Positions 20,149 through 30,742 of a stretch of 64,000 nt of DNA are shown one piece after another. The stretch's first letter is position 1, and the number at the start of each line of letters is the position of its first letter. The DNA lies in contig NZ_JADOEP010000004.1 of assembly GCF_016745275.1 (NCBI RefSeq), positions 124,001 to 188,000 of the forward strand. Reading direction: 5' to 3'. The stretch is from Enterococcus sp. BWB1-3. Lineage in GTDB: Bacteria > Bacillota > Bacilli > Lactobacillales > Enterococcaceae. The position numbers and the translations under genes are program-made. Below the pieces are notes generated by a model. That model was not told where the DNA came from. It searched no databases and saw nothing but the letters and a program-made list of their open reading frames with translations.

Positions 20149-21403
20149 GTTTTGGATTATCGCATTAGACGTTTATAAAAAGAATATTAAATCAGTATCC
20201 TTTTTGATTATGATTTTGGCACCGTTTCTGTTGATGGGTGTAATGTATGCTGCGATTAGCTTATCCGGAGGATTTTCAGAAGCAGATACAATTGGCATTA
20301 TTTCAGATAACCCAGCTGTTGCAGAGCAGTTAAGCCAAACAGAAATCGAAAATTTTGTATTTAAAGCGGTTGATTCAAAAGAAGAGGCCGAGGAGCAGCT
20401 GAAAAATGAAGACATTGAAGGATTTCTTGTTTTGGATACTGCTAATGATGAAATCAAAGGGACTCTTTATACTGAATCATCTTTGGGTGCCACAACTGAT
20501 CTGATGATTCAACAAATATTGAACAGTATCCAGTCTTCTGTTAATGCAGGGAAACTGAATTTAACTCCAGAACAGGCAGCAAGCTTGCAGCAGCCGGCAA
20601 CGTTTTCAAAAACAAAAGTTACTTTTGATGAAGACGGTCAGATGAGTACAGGGATAGATAACACAGGCATCCAAACGGGTATCTCATTTGCAGTGACAAT
20701 CATTTTATGGATAATTATTATTACCTATGCATCAATTATTGCTCAGGAAATTGCGTCTGAAAAGGGTACAAGAATTATGGAAGTTATCCTTTCAAGCACA
20801 AAAGCGCAAACACACTTCTACGGGAAGCTGACAGGTGTTATACTGGTTGCTTTTACTCAAATTATTATCTATGTTCTTGCTGCCGTGCTTGGTTATAATC
20901 AGTTTAAAAACATTGATATTGTTAAAGACTTCTTATCTGGAATTTCTCTGGACAGTCTTTTGGGAAGCTTTATCTGGTTTACGATTATTCTCGTTATTTT
21001 GGGAATTTTTGTCTACTCAGTTTTGGCGGCATTATGCGGTTCATTGGTTTCCAAACCGGAAGATACACCAAAAGCAGTTCAGCCGATTATTTACTTGGCA
21101 ATGATTGGTTATTTTATCGGTCTGACATTGGGAACAGCTGATCCACAAAATATTATTATAAGAATTACATCTTATATTCCGTTTATTTCATCCTTTATTA
21201 TGCCGATCCGTTTGGCAACAGAAACTGTTTCTACGGCTGGGGTGTTGATTTCAATTGGTATCTTACTGGCATTTGGAATCATTCTAACTCTGTTTTCAGC
21301 AAAACTGTACAAATCCAATGTGCTGGTATATAGTGAAGGCGGCGTAATCAAGTCACTGAAGCAATCAATCTCTATTCTGCAAAATGAACGTAAGAAAGCT
21401 TAA
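20141..21403 (+). CDS. ABC transporter permease, NatB/YhaP type
   Basis: The 420-residue membrane protein has the ABC-2 layout. One N-terminal helix (about 18-38) is followed by an extracytoplasmic domain of about 130 residues, and then five to six helices from about 175 to 395, including the conserved QEIASEKGTRIMEVILSS loop. It forms the channel partner of the preceding ATPase. The ATG lies within the ATPase gene end, and an upstream GTG three codons earlier is less likely. A terminator follows. Confidence 0.88.
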   Translation: MSKFWIIALDVYKKNIKSVSFLIMILAPFLLMGVMYAAISLSGGFSEADTIGIISDNPAVAEQLSQTEIENFVFKAVDSKEEAEEQLKNEDIEGFLVLDTANDEIKGTLYTESSLGATTDLMIQQILNSIQSSVNAGKLNLTPEQAASLQQPATFSKTKVTFDEDGQMSTGIDNTGIQTGISFAVTIILWIIIITYASIIAQEIASEKGTRIMEVILSSTKAQTHFYGKLTGVILVAFTQIIIYVLAAVLGYNQFKNIDIVKDFLSGISLDSLLGSFIWFTIILVILGIFVYSVLAALCGSLVSKPEDTPKAVQPIIYLAMIGYFIGLTLGTADPQNIIIRITSYIPFISSFIMPIRLATETVSTAGVLISIGILLAFGIILTLFSAKLYKSNVLVYSEGGVIKSLKQSISILQNERKKA

Positions 21404-21414
21404 TGGAGGGCTCA

Positions 21415-21453
21415 AAAAAAGAAACCGGGTTTTCGTATCCTGGTTTCTTTTTT
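21415..21453 (+). terminator. Terminator after the ABC permease
   Basis: GAAACCGGG pairs with CCTGGTTTC (one G:U) around a nine-base loop, followed by a T tract. It lies between convergent genes. Confidence 0.85.
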
Positions 21454-21548
21454 ATATTTATCTAAATCTGACTATTACTAATAATAAAACAATTAATAAG
21501 TAACGATTGATTATATCTCTTGTTTTTTACTGTTTATCCAACAGCATT

Positions 21549-22556
21549 TCACTTAATTTTATCAGCCAGACTGTCTCTTGCTTTTTTTGGCGTTGTTTTC
21601 CGCTCAATCAGCTGGATGTCCATTGAACGAGGGAGAAGACTCTTTTCGTTTAACCGATTATAAATATGGATGAATGAATTTTCAGCTTGATGATTAATGG
21701 AATAGTCTACAGTAGTGATATGCATCAGTTTGCTGATCTGACTGTTGTCAAAACCGATTACAGCAACATCTTTTGGTACATCATAACCAAGATTTTGAAG
21801 CTCTGAAATAAATTCTGCAGCTACTGAATCTGTATAAAAGGCCATAACTTCCGGCTTATCCTCCATATGATGCCACTGATAAGCCAGTTTTTGACCGCTT
21901 GTTTCCCGTGTTCTATCATAAAAGACCCAATCCTGATTTAGTTCAAGCTTTTTTTCTTTATAAAAGCTGTCAATTGCTTTTACACGAGCTTTTGTATTCA
22001 AATTTTTGGGATTACTCATAATGTGTGCGATTTTGCGATATCCTTGCTCATAGAGATAGCTTAATGAGTTAAAATAACCGGAATAATGATCAATATAGGA
22101 AGAATAGATTCGATCAGAGTCTATTCTATGCCAGGTGGAGATAGGTCCATACATTGTATAAGGCTCAATCACATCCCAGTCGTTTGCCCGAGTCAGCAGG
22201 AAAATACCGTCAATTTGTTTGTATTTTAGTTGATTCAGCGCTTCGATTTCCTTTTTTTTGTCTCCATCAGTGAAGTACAAGGTAACATAATAGTTATAGG
22301 ATTTTGCAATAGCAATAAAATTACTTAGAAATACACCCAAAGGATCAATGTAGCTTTGAGCTAGAAAGCCAATTGTTTTTGTCTCACCGCTTTGAAGATT
22401 TCTGGCAACCAGGTTTGGAGAATAAGCAAGCTCTTCCATAGCGGTCAGAATTTTTTCTCGGCTCTCCTTGCTGACATAGCCATTTCCGGAGAGGACTCTT
22501 GAGACAGTGGATTTGGATACATTAGCCGCTTTTGCGACGTCAATTATTGTTGTCAT
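21549..22556 (-). CDS. LacI family transcriptional regulator
   Basis: The 335-residue regulator begins MTTIIDVAKAANVSKSTVSR, the LacI helix-turn-helix plus hinge helix (SPNLVARNLQSG), followed by a periplasmic-binding-protein-like sugar-sensing domain (about 60-330). I chose the ATG that starts at the DNA-binding domain; a longer frame adds 28 residues of no family similarity. A GGAGG lies upstream. It is divergent from the 6-phospho-beta-glucosidase gene, so it probably represses that gene and is released by a beta-glucoside-derived sugar. Confidence 0.9.
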   Translation of the reverse strand: MTTIIDVAKAANVSKSTVSRVLSGNGYVSKESREKILTAMEELAYSPNLVARNLQSGETKTIGFLAQSYIDPLGVFLSNFIAIAKSYNYYVTLYFTDGDKKKEIEALNQLKYKQIDGIFLLTRANDWDVIEPYTMYGPISTWHRIDSDRIYSSYIDHYSGYFNSLSYLYEQGYRKIAHIMSNPKNLNTKARVKAIDSFYKEKKLELNQDWVFYDRTRETSGQKLAYQWHHMEDKPEVMAFYTDSVAAEFISELQNLGYDVPKDVAVIGFDNSQISKLMHITTVDYSINHQAENSFIHIYNRLNEKSLLPRSMDIQLIERKTTPKKARDSLADKIK

Positions 22557-22677
22557 TGATGTAACGACCTCCAAGTCGATCTGCTTTCTTTTAGTATACT
22601 GGATAATGATTCTTCCTGCAATTTCAGGAAAAAGCCCCATAAAAATAGAAGAGTTCTGATAAAAAAGAAAAAATTAT

Positions 22678-22718
22678 TTGAAACCGCTTGACATGGGAAC
22701 ATTCCCACACATTAGAAT
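22678..22718 (+). promoter_or_regulatory. Promoter, cre-like site and LacI-type operator of the glucosidase gene
   Basis: TTGACA (22688-22693) serves as -35 with TAGAAT (22713-22718) as a -10 at a long 19-base spacing. A perfect palindrome TGGGAA-CA-TTCCCA (22694-22707) fills the spacer, where a bound LacI-family protein would block polymerase. TTGAAACCGCTTGACA (22678-22693) resembles a CcpA cre site with an offset second half, suggesting catabolite repression. Confidence 0.65.
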
Positions 22719-22771
22719 ATGTTTGTAAACGATATCAGATTAATTCTGAAAAACTATCAGGAGGGAACTAC

Positions 22772-24166
22772 ATGTCAAGAGGAGCACTAAAAATAGCAAC
22801 AATTGGTGGAGGTTCAAGCTATACACCTGAATTAATTGAAGGGTACATCAAAAGAAAAGATGAACTGCCAATCAAAGAAATCTGGCTGGTAGACATTGAA
22901 GCAGGAAAAGAAAAGCTGGAAATTGTCGGAGCAATGGCAAAACGCATGGTTAAAGCAGCAGGATTGGACTGGGAGGTTCATTTAACTTTGGACCGCAGAG
23001 CTGCGTTAAAAGATGCGGATTTTGTTTCAACTCAATTCCGTGTAGGGCTTTTGGATGCTCGGATTAAAGACGAGCGTATTCCATTGTCTCATGGAGTACT
23101 TGGTCAAGAAACAAATGGGGCAGGCGGAATGTTCAAAGCTTTCCGTACAATTCCGGTTATTTTAGATATTATTAAAGACATGGGAGAACTATGTCCGGAT
23201 GCATGGCTGGTAAACTTTACGAACCCGGCTGGTATGGTAACTGAAGCAGCGATTAAGCATGGCGGATGGAAGAAAACAGTAGGTTTGTGTAATGTACCGA
23301 TTGGACACAGAAAACAGGCGGCAGAAGCATTGGGTGTTCCTGAAGAAGATCTGTTCTTTAAATTTGCCGGTATTAACCATTTCCACTGGCACCGTGTTTG
23401 GGACAAAGAAGGAAAAGAACGTACGCAGGAACTGATTGACCTTATTTATGGACCAAAAAAAGAACAGGAAAGCCATCTGAAAAATATTTGGGATGCTCCG
23501 TTCCATTATGAACAGCTGAAGGATTTGGGTATGCTTCCTTGCGGTTATCATCGCTATTACTATATCGAAGATGAAATGCTGCAGCACTCAATCGATGAAT
23601 TTAAAGAAGGAAAAACAAGAGCACAGGTAGTCAAAGAAACAGAAGCACGCTTGTTCGAATTATATAAAGATCCTAAACTGGACTACAAACCAAAAGAATT
23701 AGAAGAGCGTGGAGGGACTCACTACAGTGATGCTGCCTGTGAAATGATTGCCTCTATCTACAATGACAAACGGACAGATATGGTTGTTTCTACTGAAAAC
23801 AATGGAACAATCACCGATTTACCATACGACTGTGTAGTTGAAGTTTCAGGTCCTGTTACTTCTCACGGTCATGAGCCATATAATTGGGGAGCTTTCCCAC
23901 CGGCAGCACGCGGAATTATTCAATCAATGAAAGGTATGGAAGAAACCGTAATTCGTGCCGCTATTGATGGTGATTATGGTGCCGCTTTACATGCTTTCAC
24001 AGTGAATCCGCTGGTACCTGGAGGAACAATGGCAAAAACATTACTGGATGAGCTGCTGGTTGCTCATAAAGATCATCTGCCGAAATTCGCAGATACTGTA
24101 GCAAGAATTGAAGCAGAACAGCCAGATACGGTTGCTTATGTAACTGAACTGATGGAAAGCAACTAA
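22772..24166 (+). CDS. 6-phospho-beta-glucosidase, glycoside hydrolase family 4
   Basis: GH4 enzymes hydrolyse 6-phospho-beta-glucosides (phosphorylated cellobiose, salicin) by an NAD+- and Mn2+-dependent redox mechanism in the cytosol. The 464-residue protein has the dinucleotide motif IATIGGGSSYTPEL near residue 8, the metal-binding CNVPIG and GINHFHW motifs and the family length. It is LicH/CelF-like. AGGAGGG precedes the ATG. No PTS genes flank it, so its substrate must be imported by a system elsewhere. Control by the divergent LacI gene is inferred from layout. Confidence 0.9.
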   Translation: MSRGALKIATIGGGSSYTPELIEGYIKRKDELPIKEIWLVDIEAGKEKLEIVGAMAKRMVKAAGLDWEVHLTLDRRAALKDADFVSTQFRVGLLDARIKDERIPLSHGVLGQETNGAGGMFKAFRTIPVILDIIKDMGELCPDAWLVNFTNPAGMVTEAAIKHGGWKKTVGLCNVPIGHRKQAAEALGVPEEDLFFKFAGINHFHWHRVWDKEGKERTQELIDLIYGPKKEQESHLKNIWDAPFHYEQLKDLGMLPCGYHRYYYIEDEMLQHSIDEFKEGKTRAQVVKETEARLFELYKDPKLDYKPKELEERGGTHYSDAACEMIASIYNDKRTDMVVSTENNGTITDLPYDCVVEVSGPVTSHGHEPYNWGAFPPAARGIIQSMKGMEETVIRAAIDGDYGAALHAFTVNPLVPGGTMAKTLLDELLVAHKDHLPKFADTVARIEAEQPDTVAYVTELMESN

Positions 24167-24186
24167 CTATCATTTACCAAATAATT

Positions 24187-24224
24187 AAGCTGAGGTCAAG
24201 TACATTTTGATTTCAGCTTTTTTG
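24187..24224 (+). terminator. Terminator after the 6-phospho-beta-glucosidase gene
   Basis: AAGCTGA and TCAGCTT pair, with an inner TCAA/TTGA extension, followed by a T tract. Confidence 0.8.
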
Positions 24225-24404
24225 ATGGAAAGATTCATCTTTTTATTGACTAAACCTAACTTTAATCGTTTATTATGGATATAGTTCATTTGTAATGTTG
24301 TATTTGGTCAAAGCGGTCAGTATTGATTTGCAGCAACGAAAACAGGATAAAATAAGCATGCTGACAGTCTGAAAAATGAACAAATTCATATACTATTATT
24401 GTAG

Positions 24405-24563
24405 TGTTTTGCAGAGAAAATACATTCAGCAGATGATAAATCGAGTGAAATAGAAGCAGTTAAGCAGGATATAGAAATGCTCGCATCATTAGCAGAAAGG
24501 AGAAAAAATAAAAAAGAAGTACTGAAAACTGAAGAAGGAGAACGTTTAGAATCAGTCAGATAA
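24405..24563 (+). pseudogene. C-terminal remnant of a hydrophilic protein
   Basis: A stop-to-stop frame of 52 codons reads as a charged, helical protein end (IEAVKQDIEMLASLAERRKN, closing with EEGERLESVR). There is no start codon with a ribosome site. Its composition is protein-like, unlike the surrounding repeat, so it is probably the tail of a deleted gene. I cannot name the family. Confidence 0.3.
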
Positions 24564-24583
24564 AAGAAAATGCTTCCAAACAA

Positions 24584-24842
24584 CTAGTGTGTTGACCGAC
24601 TTAAAACTAAGCTATGCTTCCAATCCAAGAAACGTGCAGTCAGTCCGGGAGCAACTCAGCAGAAAACGTCGATTTCATCCCTAACTGGAGTCAAATTAGC
24701 TGTAAAAATAGCTAGTAGTTCCCCAGTTGCTTTTGAGGCGGCTCGTTCTTGTCATCGAAGCATGCAAGTTAAAGTTTTCTATCATTGAACATCAGTTATA
24801 AATGATTTTTTATTATAATTTATAATTTGGTCAGAGCACTAG
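24584..24842. repeat. MITE-like intergenic repeat, copy B (inverted)
   Basis: About 259 bases, lying in the opposite orientation to the copies at 16639-16986 and 49880-50706. The ends are CTAGTGTGTTGACC and, on the other strand, CTAGTGCTCTGACC, giving clear terminal inverted repeats. Relative to copy A the central hairpin region is deleted (GGGGAACTACTAGC joins directly to the TTTGACTCCAGTTAGGG block). There is no coding capacity. It ends about 40 bases before the DXS-like gene. Confidence 0.7.
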
Positions 24843-24881
24843 ATGAAAGCAATAATTAAAAAGAAGAAGGAATGATCTATT

Positions 24882-26627
24882 TTGACAATTATTAATAAAA
24901 TAAACAGCCCGTCAGATTTGAAAAATTTATCTATTAAACAGCTGGAGGACCTAGCTGAAGAAATAAGAGAGCTGCTGTTGAAAAAAGTCAGCATTACCGG
25001 CGGGCATGTCGGACCAAATTTGGGGATAGTAGAGATGACACTCGCTTTCCACTATGTTTTTGATTCACCAAAAGATAAAGTAATCTGGGACGTATCCCAT
25101 CAATCATATCCACACAAAATAATTACTGGAAGAAAGGAAGCCTGGCTAAATGAAGAAAAATATCATGAGGTCTCTGGCTATACCGGTCCAGAGGAAAGCC
25201 CCCATGATTTCTTTACAGTCGGACATACGTCAACCTCTGTCAGTCTAGCCGTTGGAATGGCAAAAGCCAGAGATTTACAACATAAAAAAGAGAATATTGT
25301 TGCTGTTTTAGGTGACGGCTCCTTGTCGGGAGGTTTGGCGTTGGAGGGATTGAACAATGCAGCAGAGCTTCACTCCAATCTGATTGTTGTCCTTAATGAT
25401 AACGAAATGTCCATTGCAGAAAATCATGGAGGAATGTACCGAAACTTGAAAGAACTCAGACAAACAAAAGGGAATGGGAAGACAAATCTATTTACTGCTT
25501 TAGGGCTTAATTACCTGTACGTTGAAGAAGGAAACGACATTCAGGAAATGATTACAGCTTTTGAAAAAGTAAAAGACACGTCTAAACCGATTGTTCTTCA
25601 TATCCACACAGAAAAGGGGCGTGGATATGAGCCGGCAGTTTCTAACAAAATGGGTTTTCACTGGCACATGCCTTTTGATCTAGAAACCGGTGAGAGTATT
25701 AAAAAGGGAACAAATGAAAGCTATGATGATGTAGTCCTTGAGATTCTTTCTCAGCGTATTACAGAAGCTGAAATGCCGATTCTCGCAATTACTGCCGGAA
25801 TTCCGGGACTGTTCAAATTAAAAGAATTTGAACAAAGACATCCAGACAATTATGTGGATGTCGGTATCGCTGAGCAGCATTCCATTACATTTGCAGCAGG
25901 TATGGCAAAAGCAGGAGCAAAGCCTGTTGTTTTCCATTCCAGTACTTTCCTGCAGAGAGCCTACGATCAGCTGTCTCATGATCTTGGAATTGATCAAAAT
26001 CCAGCAGTTGTGATTGTCAGAGGAGGGAAGATCAGCGGTGGCGATCCGACTCATCAGGGGAGTTTTGATGTTCCTTATATAACAAGTATTCCCGGTCTGA
26101 TTTATCTTGCTCCGACAAGTAAAGAAGAGCTGTCTGCGATGCTGAATTGGGCACTGGATCAGAATGAACGTCCGGTAATTATAAGAATTCCGGAAAGCAA
26201 AGTTGTTTCACTGCCGCTGCATCAGCCATTTGATCCGCTAAAATGGACAATCGAGATACAAGGAAATGAAGTGGCATTACTGGGATTAGGAAGCTTTTTA
26301 CCTCTTGCCAGACAAGTACAAAAACAGCTGCTGGAACATGGTGTAGCCGCTACAGTAATTAATCCCCATTCTTTTACAGAATTGGATGAAGCTGTGTTAA
26401 AGGGATTAAAAATGAGTCATCGTGTCGTTGTTACGTTGGAAGATGGCAGTTTGGATGGCGGATATGGAGAAAAAATCAGCCGATGGTATGGAGCCGATGA
26501 AATGAAGGTTCTGAATTATGGAGCAGAGAAACAATTCTTTCCTCACCAGACGACAAATGAATTAATGAATGAATTCCATCTTACTCCTGATCTGATGTCT
26601 CAAGATATCCTACACCTATTAAAATAA
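24882..26627 (+). CDS. DXS-like thiamine diphosphate enzyme (1-deoxyxylulose-5-phosphate synthase family)
   Basis: The 581-residue protein follows the DXS order: ITGGHVGPNLGIVEMTLAFH at the N-terminus, the ThDP motif from GDGSLSGG to NDNEMSI (about 145-180), the catalytic-domain VGIAEQHSITFAAGMA near 327, and a transketolase C-terminal domain. DXS condenses pyruvate and glyceraldehyde 3-phosphate. It is shorter than the usual 620-640 residues and departs at positions that are strongly conserved in DXS: GPVDGHD is VEEGND and GADGPTHQG is SGGDPTHQG. It may be a true DXS serving dxr or a related transketolase with another substrate. The start is a TTG preceded by AGAAGGAATG. Confidence 0.75.
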   Translation: MTIINKINSPSDLKNLSIKQLEDLAEEIRELLLKKVSITGGHVGPNLGIVEMTLAFHYVFDSPKDKVIWDVSHQSYPHKIITGRKEAWLNEEKYHEVSGYTGPEESPHDFFTVGHTSTSVSLAVGMAKARDLQHKKENIVAVLGDGSLSGGLALEGLNNAAELHSNLIVVLNDNEMSIAENHGGMYRNLKELRQTKGNGKTNLFTALGLNYLYVEEGNDIQEMITAFEKVKDTSKPIVLHIHTEKGRGYEPAVSNKMGFHWHMPFDLETGESIKKGTNESYDDVVLEILSQRITEAEMPILAITAGIPGLFKLKEFEQRHPDNYVDVGIAEQHSITFAAGMAKAGAKPVVFHSSTFLQRAYDQLSHDLGIDQNPAVVIVRGGKISGGDPTHQGSFDVPYITSIPGLIYLAPTSKEELSAMLNWALDQNERPVIIRIPESKVVSLPLHQPFDPLKWTIEIQGNEVALLGLGSFLPLARQVQKQLLEHGVAATVINPHSFTELDEAVLKGLKMSHRVVVTLEDGSLDGGYGEKISRWYGADEMKVLNYGAEKQFFPHQTTNELMNEFHLTPDLMSQDILHLLK

Positions 26628-26631
26628 AAAT

Positions 26632-26683
26632 AACGAAGTCCAAGTTGAATCTCTTTAGCTGATTCAACTTGGACTTCGTTTAT
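26632..26683. terminator. Bidirectional terminator, 20-bp perfect stem
   Basis: AACGAAGTCCAAGTTGAATC pairs perfectly with its complement at 26661-26680 around a nine-base loop. It lies between the convergent DXS-like gene and the small membrane protein gene, with A and T tracts on its sides. Confidence 0.9.
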
Positions 26684-26712
26684 ATAGGATATTTCTTAAG
26701 CAAGGAAAGCAC

Positions 26713-27144
26713 TTATTTGTATAGTTTCAGTAAATGACTGGATGAAGACCATTCAAGTTGTCCATCTATTTCAAACTGGTAAGATTGAAGTCTGAAAACA
26801 TGGATAAATCCAATAAACAGAACAAGTGCGAATGCAGCTAAATTTAACATAGACTGAATAATCAGACAGGAAACAGTGAAGACTAAGAATGGCAACATGA
26901 ATTTCAGGAATAATTGCTGTAAGTTATTTGAATTTTTAATAAGGATTTCATGTGTATTGGCAGTGACTTCAATTTTCTTAAAAGAAGAAAAGATACCTTC
27001 TTTAAAACTGATTTCATCTCCCGGCTGAGCTTCTATTTCCAATGGAATACAGTTAAATAATTTTACTTTTGACTGGTTATTGACTGTCACAGTTAAAGGT
27101 TTAAGACAGCCCCAATGTGTTTGTTTTTTTATTTTGATTTTCAT
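26713..27144 (-). CDS. Small membrane protein with N-terminal beta domain
   Basis: The 143-residue protein has a soluble, beta-rich N-terminal domain of about 80 residues (VTVNNQSKVKLFNC, LEIEAQPGDEISFKE) followed by two membrane helices (about 82-102 and 105-122) and a short tail. I recognise no named family. It appears related to the product of 35369-35751, which has the same layout and matching N-terminal motif order. The ATG follows GGGAGGTGA. It is monocistronic, convergent with the DXS-like gene. Confidence 0.7.
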   Translation of the reverse strand: MKIKIKKQTHWGCLKPLTVTVNNQSKVKLFNCIPLEIEAQPGDEISFKEGIFSSFKKIEVTANTHEILIKNSNNLQQLFLKFMLPFLVFTVSCLIIQSMLNLAAFALVLFIGFIHVFRLQSYQFEIDGQLEWSSSSHLLKLYK

Positions 27145-27450
27145 TAAAATCACCTCCCTTATGAATCTATTTTCCCATGTTGTGCAAAAAAATAAATCAG
27201 TCTTTTGAATGATTTTTCATTGGTAAATTCTCATGCTGGAGTAGGAGACGAAAGATAGAAGCCTATTAATACTGATTTTTTATCTATATTCTACTCTAAA
27301 ATGATTTATTTTTTTAATTGAAAGAAGTTAGGATAGAAAAATTGAAAGTTACAGAACATTCTTTCAGTAACCGAGTTATTGTTACAATATAAAAAAAGAT
27401 ATGAAAAAGCAACTATTATTTATATGAAATGAAAAAAACGCTGACAAAGC

Positions 27451-27500
27451 AAAAAAAGCAAAGCATATGGATGAAAAAATCATCTATTGCTTGCTTTTTG
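27451..27500 (-). terminator. Terminator of the flavoprotein gene
   Basis: Read on the minus strand, a GC-containing hairpin (AAAAAGCAA with TTGCTTTTT) with an inner GATG/CATC stem ends in a T-rich tract, about 75 bases after the flavoprotein stop codon. The rest of the gap to 27144 shows no gene. Confidence 0.65.
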
Positions 27501-27575
27501 TCTGTTCTTTAATGAATGAGCAATTAGCTTTTAAACATCGGAAAGGAAAAAAGAATTCCAGTTAACAGCTTGAAA

Positions 27576-28862
27576 CTAATAGCCTTCAATTCTGTACTGA
27601 CTGTATTCAGAAGCTTCAGCAGCATGAACACCGGCACAATGTCCAGTTACTAAAGCTGCAGTGATATTGTAACCTCCTGTGTACCCGTTGATATCCAGGA
27701 CTTCGCCACAGAAATAAAGACCTTCAATTCGTTTGCTTTCCATAGTTTTGGGATTAATTTCTTTCAAAGCAATTCCTCCGCCGGTAACAAAAGATTTTTC
27801 AATTGGGAAGGTTCCTGAGGCTTCGATACGAAAATCCTTTAAGTTAGAAACAAATGTTTCGAGCTGCACTTCGGATACCTGCTTCCCCTTTAGAGCTATA
27901 AGTTTTTGTTTCGTCAGTAAAAAATCCAGTAGACGTTCCGGCAAGAACTGCTTCAGCGTATTTTTTAAAAGTTTTTCCGGTTCTGCTGTGATTTTTTTTG
28001 ACAGTTCATTCAGCAGCTGTTTCGCTGATTCTTCTGGAAAAATGTCCAATGACAAAGAGACAGTGGAGACTCCTTCTTGAGAAAGCTGCTGGTTCACAAA
28101 ACTGGAACAGCGTAGCGCTGCCGGACCGGAAAGTCCGAAATGAGTAAATAAAATATCCATTGTGTGAGAGATAATCGGTTTATTTTTTTTACTTAAAACA
28201 GATAAAGCAACATTCCTCAAAGAAATTCCCTGTAATGTTTTTTCTTTAATAAATGACTCCTCAGAGCGAATAGGGGATTCTGTTGGGTAAAGAGTCTCAA
28301 TTGAGTGTCCCATTGCTTTTGCGAATTTGTAGCCGTCTCCGGTTGACCCTGTGGAAGGGTAGGTTTTACCGCCTGTAGCAATGATGACACAGGGCGCATA
28401 AACTTTTTGATTAATCAGTTCCACTCCAATAATCTGTTCGTCTTTTTTTAATACTTTTCTTACTGCTGCCTCTGTGTACAATGTAACGGACAATTCCTTT
28501 AATTTCTCATGAAGGGTTTCCACAATTGTTTGAGAACGGTCTGTTTCAGGAAACATGCGTCCGTGATCCTCCTCTTTTAATTTGACTCCATTTGCTTCGA
28601 AGAAATTGATAATATCGTGGTTATCATATTGTGAAAATGCACTGTATAGAAATTTACCATTACCGGGAATATGAGCAATAATCTCATCAGAAGAACGATT
28701 ATTAGTAACATTACATCGCCCACCTCCGGTTAATAGAAGTTTTTTACCAATGCGTTTGTTTTTTTCTACCAGTAATACTCGTTTTCCTTTTTCTGCTGCC
28801 GCTACAGAAGCCATTAGACCACTGGTTCCGGCGCCAATAATTATTACATCAAACGTATTCAT
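27576..28862 (-). CDS. HI0933-family FAD-dependent oxidoreductase (BaiN/YhiN-like)
   Basis: The 428-residue flavoprotein starts MNTFDVIIIGAGTSGLMAS, a Rossmann FAD-binding motif. It continues with the family signature GGGRCNVTNNR, an ATGGKTYPSTGSTGDGY segment and the C-terminal VTGGGIALKEINPKTMESK and GYNITAALVTG. Members are of uncertain physiological reaction; one clostridial relative takes part in bile-acid reduction. The ATG follows GGAGG; the open frame continues upstream but only as a shadow of the divergent gdhA region. It is monocistronic. Confidence 0.88.
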   Translation of the reverse strand: MNTFDVIIIGAGTSGLMASVAAAEKGKRVLLVEKNKRIGKKLLLTGGGRCNVTNNRSSDEIIAHIPGNGKFLYSAFSQYDNHDIINFFEANGVKLKEEDHGRMFPETDRSQTIVETLHEKLKELSVTLYTEAAVRKVLKKDEQIIGVELINQKVYAPCVIIATGGKTYPSTGSTGDGYKFAKAMGHSIETLYPTESPIRSEESFIKEKTLQGISLRNVALSVLSKKNKPIISHTMDILFTHFGLSGPAALRCSSFVNQQLSQEGVSTVSLSLDIFPEESAKQLLNELSKKITAEPEKLLKNTLKQFLPERLLDFLLTKQKLIALKGKQVSEVQLETFVSNLKDFRIEASGTFPIEKSFVTGGGIALKEINPKTMESKRIEGLYFCGEVLDINGYTGGYNITAALVTGHCAGVHAAEASEYSQYRIEGY

Positions 28863-28976
28863 AATTTTCCTCCAATTCAAATTACAGTTTATCATAAACT
28901 TCATAAAAAAAGTTTTTTTTGATTTTTTTATGCTTAGAGTGGAAAAATCTACTTTTTCCTGTAAAATAAATAATAA

Positions 28977-30344
<1,368 letters not shown>

Positions 30345-30377
30345 CATCAGCAAATGTTTTAAATCAAAAGCATGAAA

Positions 30378-30498
30378 CTGAGGTCGGGACAAACACTTAT
30401 AAGGACGATAGCCCTCATAAGTGTTTGTCCCACCGTTTATTCGGGGGTAGATACGAAGAGAGCTTGGAACTTTATTTCTGTCCCACTCTCGTTTTTTT
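30378..30498 (+). terminator. Nested hairpin terminator after gdhA
   Basis: GGGACAAACACTTAT (30386-30400) pairs perfectly with 30417-30431. An outer pairing GAG..GGGACA with TGTCCC..CTC encloses the structure and is followed by seven T residues at 30492-30498. This GGGACA/TGTCCC style is familiar from enterococcal intergenic terminators. The rest of the gap to pgi shows no gene. Confidence 0.75.
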
Positions 30499-30688
30499 AG
30501 TATAGGACAGAATGCTGCCTTTAACGAGCTGCTGCTGTATTTGTCTGGAAGTATGCAGAAGGGAATCTGGCCTCTCATTAACTTGACAGTCCAAACAGCA
30601 GATTTAGTTTTTATACGCAGTTATGAGCCCTGAAGATGTATTCTGTTTTAAATTGGTCTATCTATGCATAATTTACTTGATTAAAATG

Positions 30689-30718
30689 TTGAAAAAACGT
30701 AAAGTAGTAGTGTATTAA
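30689..30718 (+). promoter_or_regulatory. Putative pgi promoter
   Basis: TTGAAA and TATTAA are separated by 18 bases, 24 bases before the pgi start. Confidence 0.5.
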
Positions 30719-30742
30719 GTTTATTTTCAAGGAGGAGAAGGA

